A stretch of 10,072 nt of DNA from Betaproteobacteria bacterium (GTDB lineage Bacteria > Pseudomonadota > Gammaproteobacteria > Burkholderiales > Casimicrobiaceae): NCBI GenBank assembly GCA_005888865.1, contig VBCL01000191.1, positions 1 to 10,072 on the forward strand, read 5' to 3'. The notes below the pieces were generated by a model, which did not search any database, had not been told where the DNA came from, and was given only the letters and a program-made list of their open reading frames with translations. Position 1 is the stretch's first letter, and every line of letters begins with the position of its first letter. The position numbers and the translations under genes were made by a program. Below, one piece after another: positions 6,715-10,072 of this stretch.

Positions 6715-6765
6715 CGGCTGCGTCGCGCTCGCGATGGCAGCGCTACCGCCACGAGGAGGAGTTCC

Positions 6766-7851
6766 ATGAAACTGTCACACATCCTGCGCACCGCCATGCT
6801 GGCCGCCGCGGGCCTGGCCGCGATCGGCCTGACCACGACCGCGCTCGCCCAGGACAACAAGCTCAAGATCATCACCTGGTCCGACTACGTCCCGGCGGAC
6901 GTCGTCGCGCAGTTCAAGAAGGAAACCGGCATCGACGTCGAGATCACCCTGTCGAACAACGAAGAGATGATCTCCAAGCTGCGCGCGACCGGCGGCGCGG
7001 GGTTCGACCTCGCGCAGCCCTCCCAGGACCGCATCGTCGGACCGCAGCAGGAGTTCGGCATCTACAAGCCGATCGACATGAGCAAGATCAAGACCGACTT
7101 GTTCATTCCGTCGATGCTCGACGCAACCAAGAAGAACACCACGCTCGACGGCAAGGTGTACGGCCTGCCGCACATCTGGGGTACCGACGGGCTGGTGGTG
7201 AACACCAAGACCGCCGGCAAGGTGGCCGATTACCCGGACCTGTGTGCTGCCGACGTCAAGGGCAAGACCAGCGTGCGCTTGAAGCGGCCGACGCTCATCG
7301 CGATGGCGTTCGCCAGCGGCAAGGATCCCTTCGCGCTGTACAGCGATCCCAAGGCCTACAGCGCGCTGATGGACGAGATGGGCAAGAAGCTTGCCACGTG
7401 CAAGGCGAATCTCAAGTTTTTCTGGGACAACAAGGACCAGTTGCTGAACGGGGTGCGCAACGGTGAAGTCGTCGCGGCGATGATGTGGGACACCGGCGGC
7501 TGGAAGCTCAACAGTGAGAACCCGGACATCCAGTTCATCGCGCCCAAATCGGGCGCGCTTGGCTGGATCGACACCTATGCGCTGCCGGCCAAGGGTCGCA
7601 ACGATGTGGCGGCCTACGCCTGGATCAACTTCAACATGCGGCCGGAGATCGCCGCCAAGGTTGCGGGGTCTGCGGGCAATTTCACCGCGGCCAAGGGCGC
7701 CGATCAGCTGATGGATGCCAAGCTCAAGGCACAGTTCGCCAAGAGCTTCCCCGAAGCGGCGCTGAAGAACGTCAGGTGGTATCCCGCCGTGCCGGCCGGG
7801 ATCGAGGATATCGAAGGCAAGGTACTCGACCGCGTCAAAGCGGCGAACTGA
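6766..7851 (+). CDS. Polyamine-type ABC transporter periplasmic substrate-binding protein (PotD/PotF family)
   Basis: This 361-aa protein is the periplasmic receptor of the ABC importer encoded downstream. A signal peptide covers residues 1-28, with cleavage at ALA/QD. The mature protein starts NKLKIITWSDYVPADVVAQFKKETGI, the typical PotD/PotF opening. Compared from memory with E. coli PotF, ligand-box residues are conserved at Trp38, Ser39, Asp40 and Tyr41 (WSDY), Ser86 (PSQ), Trp241 (MMWDTGGW) and Asp269 (GWIDTYALPA). The PotF Asp in WAGD is not conserved in place (WDTGG), and the late Tyr becomes Phe306. The ligand is therefore probably a polyamine or related cation, but exact specificity is open. 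The start at 6766 follows an excellent GAGGAGGAG at 6753-6761. The gene heads an operon with ATPase and permeases. A GC hairpin follows it at 7874-7897. Confidence 0.93.
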   Translation: MKLSHILRTAMLAAAGLAAIGLTTTALAQDNKLKIITWSDYVPADVVAQFKKETGIDVEITLSNNEEMISKLRATGGAGFDLAQPSQDRIVGPQQEFGIYKPIDMSKIKTDLFIPSMLDATKKNTTLDGKVYGLPHIWGTDGLVVNTKTAGKVADYPDLCAADVKGKTSVRLKRPTLIAMAFASGKDPFALYSDPKAYSALMDEMGKKLATCKANLKFFWDNKDQLLNGVRNGEVVAAMMWDTGGWKLNSENPDIQFIAPKSGALGWIDTYALPAKGRNDVAAYAWINFNMRPEIAAKVAGSAGNFTAAKGADQLMDAKLKAQFAKSFPEAALKNVRWYPAVPAGIEDIEGKVLDRVKAAN

Positions 7852-7873
7852 CGCATTGCCCGAGGCAGGCGAC

Positions 7874-7897
7874 CCTCGCGCCGTAACGGGCGCGGGG
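7874..7897 (+). other. Intercistronic hairpin between the binding-protein and ATPase genes
   Basis: CCTCGCGCC (7874-7882) can pair with GGCGCGGGG (7889-7897) over 9 bp, including one T-G wobble, around a 6-nt loop. It lies 22 nt after the stop of the binding-protein gene and 24 nt before the ATPase ATG. In binding-protein operons such hairpins can stabilise the upstream message or limit read-through, so that receptor exceeds membrane parts. That role is inferred. No T run follows. Confidence 0.4.
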
Positions 7898-7921
7898 GCG
7901 CGCTACCTGACGACCGTACCC

Positions 7922-8713
7922 ATGGCGACGCCGGATCTCGACCTCGAAGTCGATCGCGTCAGCAAGCATTACGGTACGCACCGCGCGGTCGACGATCTGT
8001 CGCTTGGCGTTCGCCGCGGCAGCTTCTTTTCCATACTCGGACCGTCCGGCTGCGGCAAGACCACGCTGTTGCGGCTGATCGCTGGATTTCTCGAGCCGGA
8101 CTCCGGTGATGTGCGCATCGGCGGCCACTCGATGCGGGGCGTGCTTCCCAATCGCCGGCCGGTGAACATGGTGTTCCAGCACCTCGCGCTTTTCCCGATG
8201 ATGTCGGTCGGCGAAAACGTCGGCTACGGGCTCGCGCGCCGTGGCGCCGCCCAGCCGCTGATCCGCGAACGCGTGGCGACGATGCTCAAGCGGGTCGGGC
8301 TGCCGGGCGCAGAAGCCAAGCGCATCGACCAGCTCTCCGGAGGGCAGAAGCAGCGCGTCGCGATTGCGCGAAGTCTCGTGCTCGAGCCCACGCTGCTGCT
8401 TCTCGACGAACCGCTGGGCGCGCTCGATCTCAAGCTTCGCGAGCACATGAAGATCGAGCTCAAGCAACTGCAGGCGGACTTCGGCACGACGTTCGTGTAC
8501 ATCACGCACGACCAATCCGAGGCGCTGGTGCTCTCCGATCACGTGGCGGTGATGAGTGCGGGCCGCTTCGAGCAGGTCGGCACGCCGCGGAGCTCTACTA
8601 TCAGCCGCGCACGCCGTTTGTTGCTGCCTTCGTCGGCAGCAACAACCGTCTCAGGGGGACGGCGATCAGAGCCGACGCTGATCTCGTCGAGATCGAGAGC
8701 GCACAGGGATTGA
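7922..8713 (+). CDS. ABC transporter ATPase (PotA type), nucleotide-binding domain; frame broken near its end
   Basis: This is the ATP-hydrolysing subunit of the polyamine-type importer. The motifs are complete: Walker A GPSGCGKTT (40-48), Q-loop Gln86 in VFQHLALFP, signature LSGGQKQR (138-145), Walker B LLLLDEP (158-164), D-loop ALD (167-169) and H-loop His196 in ITHDQSEAL. Sequence is normal to VGTP (219-222, ending at 8587). The frame then continues into RSSTISRARR and about 41 unrelated residues to a TGA at 8711-8713. The expected AELYYQPRTPFVAAFVGSNNRL is encoded from 8587 in the frame one base earlier, so one base seems to be missing at about 8585-8590. With it restored the protein would be about 366 aa, the normal PotA length. 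The start is taken as ATG 7922, just before the conserved DLEVDRVSKHYG. It lacks a clear ribosome site, and a TTG at 7856 is possible but less likely. As read, the product lacks its regulatory TOBE domain. Confidence 0.9.
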   Translation: MATPDLDLEVDRVSKHYGTHRAVDDLSLGVRRGSFFSILGPSGCGKTTLLRLIAGFLEPDSGDVRIGGHSMRGVLPNRRPVNMVFQHLALFPMMSVGENVGYGLARRGAAQPLIRERVATMLKRVGLPGAEAKRIDQLSGGQKQRVAIARSLVLEPTLLLLDEPLGALDLKLREHMKIELKQLQADFGTTFVYITHDQSEALVLSDHVAVMSAGRFEQVGTPRSSTISRARRLLLPSSAATTVSGGRRSEPTLISSRSRAHRD

Positions 8714-9021
8714 CGCTTCGGGCACGCCCGTCCGGCGCGATCGCGGTGGGCGATCCGGTCGAGGCCTTCGTCCGGCCGGAAGTCGTGAGCCTCGCCCGTG
8801 ATGGAGCGCGGCTCGGGGCGCCGGTGCAGAGCTTCGCCGGCCGCGTCGAGAGTCTGCTGTTCGACGGCGCGAACTCGGCGGTGCTTTTGCACGAGGAGCG
8901 TACCGGCACCGAGTTTCGGATTGCGCTGCCGCAGACCGGGCAGCTCGCCGATCTTCGCGACGGCGAAAGCGTGGCGTTCGGATTCGATCCGCAGCGCGCG
9001 GTGTGCTTCAAGGGCGCATGA
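8587..9021 (+). pseudogene. C-terminal part of the ABC ATPase (TOBE domain), in a shifted frame
   Basis: This is the missing end of the PotA-type ATPase, 144 codons and a stop. It starts with AELYYQPRTPFVAAFVGSNNRLRG, the segment that follows the nucleotide-binding domain in PotA proteins. It continues through VGDPVEAFVRPEVVSLARDG and VESLLFDGANSAVLLHEERTGTEFRIALPQTG to DGESVAFGFDPQRAVCF, the TOBE_2 pattern. No internal stop or further damage is seen, and its TGA overlaps the permease ATG (ATGA at 9018-9021), as expected for an intact operon. It has no credible start of its own; a TTG at 8710 lies well inside the domain. I read it as the same gene as the upstream ATPase, split by a one-base deletion that is either recent or a sequencing error. 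Confidence 0.85.
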
Positions 9022-9908
9022 CCGACACGGCAACGGTCGATCTCGCGGCGCCGCACACCCGGCTGGCCCTCTTCCTGCTGGCCGCCCCGGCGCTGGTGTG
9101 GCTCGTCGGCCTGATCGTGTTGCCGCACGTCGACCTCGCGGCGCTGTCGCTGCGAGCGCGCGTGGCGCCGCGAACCTACGAGTTCAGCTTCGATAACTAC
9201 CGCACGTTCATCGATGAGCCGCTGTACTGGCACACCTTCGTACGCACGGCGGCCATGTCGATCATCGCCACCGCGTGCACGCTCGCGATCGGCTTTCCGA
9301 CCGCGTGGTACATCGTCAAGATCGCGCGCGGACACGCCAAGTCCGTCCTGCTCGTCCTTTGCCTGATCCCGTTCTGGGTGAGCGAGACGGTGCGTACGCT
9401 TGGGTGGATGATACTGCTGCGCGAATCGGGGGTCGTGCCGCAGCTCCTCGTCGCGCTGGGAATCACCGCGCAGCCGGTGGAACTGCTCTATCGTGACGCG
9501 ACGATCCTGGTCGGGTTGGTGTACACCTCGTTGCTGTTCATGGTCGTGCCACTGGCGAACGCGCTGGAGAGTCTCGACGACGCCTTGATCGAGGCGGCGT
9601 ACGACCTCGGCGGCAATGCCTGGTCGATTCTGCGCCAGATCGTGATTCCCCACGCCGCGCCGGGGATTGCCGCAGGCTCGATCGTCGTGTTCATGCTCAC
9701 GCTCGGCAACTATCTGACGCCAACGCTGCTCGGAGGCAAGAACTCGCTGTGGTTCACCGAGCAGATCTACGCCCAGTTCATCACCCGGTTCAACTGGGAA
9801 CAGGGCGCGGCGTTCGGCTTTCTGCTGTTGATACTCTCTACCGCCATTGTCTGGCTGGGTCTTGCGCTGACCGGCCAGCGCTTTGGCGACGTGATGCGCC
9901 GCGCATGA
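9018..9908 (+). CDS. ABC transporter permease, first subunit (PotB/PotH type)
   Basis: This 296-aa inner-membrane protein is half of the importer's translocation channel. I take the ATG at 9018 (MTDTATVDL), which overlaps the preceding stop as ATGA; AAGGG at 9010-9014 is close but usable. A TTG at 9003 would add five residues. About six hydrophobic segments are visible, among them LALFLLAAPALVWLVGLIVLP (about 16-36), MSIIATACTLAIGFPTAWYIV, SVLLVLCLIPFWVSETVRTLGW, ILVGLVYTSLLFMVVPLANAL, GSIVVFMLTLGNYLTPTLLGG and FGFLLLILSTAIVWLGLAL. The EAA loop that contacts the ATPase is EAAYDLGGNAWSILRQIVIPHAAPGI, with the conserved Gly and Pro. The NYLTPTLLGG segment is typical of PotB/PotH. Its stop overlaps the start of the second permease by four bases, so the two are translated together. 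Confidence 0.95.
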   Translation: MTDTATVDLAAPHTRLALFLLAAPALVWLVGLIVLPHVDLAALSLRARVAPRTYEFSFDNYRTFIDEPLYWHTFVRTAAMSIIATACTLAIGFPTAWYIVKIARGHAKSVLLVLCLIPFWVSETVRTLGWMILLRESGVVPQLLVALGITAQPVELLYRDATILVGLVYTSLLFMVVPLANALESLDDALIEAAYDLGGNAWSILRQIVIPHAAPGIAAGSIVVFMLTLGNYLTPTLLGGKNSLWFTEQIYAQFITRFNWEQGAAFGFLLLILSTAIVWLGLALTGQRFGDVMRRA

Positions 9909-10072
9909 TTCATTCTCTGCCGAGGTCGGTCTTCGCACGCGCCGGGTTCGCGTCCTACGTAACGTGCTTCTTCATCTTCCTTTTCCTGCCGCTCGTCGTT
10001 GTCGCGGTGTTTGCGTTCAACAATGCCAACTACCCCGCCCCGCCGTGGCGCGGGTTCACGCTCGACTGGTTC
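9905..10072 (+). CDS. ABC transporter permease, second subunit (PotC/PotI type), N-terminal part
   Basis: The ATG at 9905 overlaps the stop of the first permease (ATGA at 9905-9908), and 56 codons are visible before the right edge. The protein begins MIHSLPRSVFARAGFASYV. It then has a first membrane segment, TCFFIFLFLPLVVVAVFAF (about 20-38), followed by NNANYPAPPWRGFTLDWF. A hydrophobic helix ending in PLxxVxxFSFN, then a short loop and G(F)TLxWF, is the usual start of PotC/PotI. It would pair with the upstream permease to form the channel. The rest of the gene, including the EAA loop, lies outside the window. Confidence 0.9.
   Translation, partial: MIHSLPRSVFARAGFASYVTCFFIFLFLPLVVVAVFAFNNANYPAPPWRGFTLDWF

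Noticed and set aside
5627..6715. Minus-strand open frame of 362 codons opposite the Bug gene
   Set aside because: The plus strand holds an unmistakable Bug receptor with a signal peptide. The opposite frame is Arg/Asp-rich with no domain.
8579..8597. Programmed -1 ribosomal frameshift in the ATPase gene
   Set aside because: There is no slippery X-XXY-YYZ heptamer or A/T-rich slip site at the shift point (CACGCCGCGGAG), and PotA-type ATPases are not known to need frameshifting. A one-base deletion or sequence error is simpler.
8601..9938. Minus-strand open frame of 445 codons opposite the ATPase tail and the permease
   Set aside because: It lies opposite a clear permease with an EAA loop and membrane helices, and its own sequence is a charged Gln/Arg/Asp-rich shadow.

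Overview
This GC-rich window encodes genes from end to end and looks like the chromosome of a betaproteobacterium, most likely of the order Burkholderiales. The taxon is an inference. It rests on a Bug-type (TctC family) solute-binding protein, a TetR-controlled MexAB/TtgAB-type efflux operon, high GC, and weak -10 boxes with strong GGAG ribosome binding sites. I see no tRNA, rRNA, CRISPR array, insertion sequence or integrase, and no gene-free stretch longer than about 205 bases.

Layout. (1) Positions 1-1978, minus strand, hold a tripartite RND efflux operon: a lipoprotein periplasmic adaptor followed by the start of the inner-membrane pump, which runs off the left edge. (2) Positions 1979-2126 are a divergent control region. 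A 26-bp palindrome there (about 2040-2065) overlaps the efflux promoter. (3) Positions 2127-2804, plus strand, hold the AcrR/TtgR-type TetR repressor. (4) Positions 2847-6562, plus strand, hold a tight four-gene catabolic-looking unit: an M24 (creatinase/prolidase-fold) enzyme with one metal-ligand position changed to Cys, a small NTF2-like protein, a 3-hydroxyisobutyrate-dehydrogenase-family oxidoreductase and a Bug-type binding protein. It ends in a strong hairpin. (5) Positions 6766-10072, plus strand, hold a polyamine-type ABC importer in the order binding protein, ATPase, permease, permease. The last gene is cut by the right edge.

How the parts work. The TetR protein probably represses the divergent pump genes and releases the operator when it binds a drug or other hydrophobic ligand. 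The M24 cluster appears to be a small uptake and degradation module for an organic acid, amide or amino-acid-like compound, but its substrate cannot be read from the sequence. The ABC operon probably imports a polyamine or related cation.

The two most notable points are these. The ABC ATPase reading frame is broken by an apparent one-base loss at about 8585-8590, which separates the nucleotide-binding domain from an otherwise intact C-terminal TOBE domain. The M24 enzyme keeps four of the five usual metal ligands but has Cys318 where the second Asp should be, which recalls the metal-free creatinase branch. Nothing in the window is clearly a wholly new system. The M24/NTF2/dehydrogenase/Bug module is the best candidate for undescribed biochemistry.
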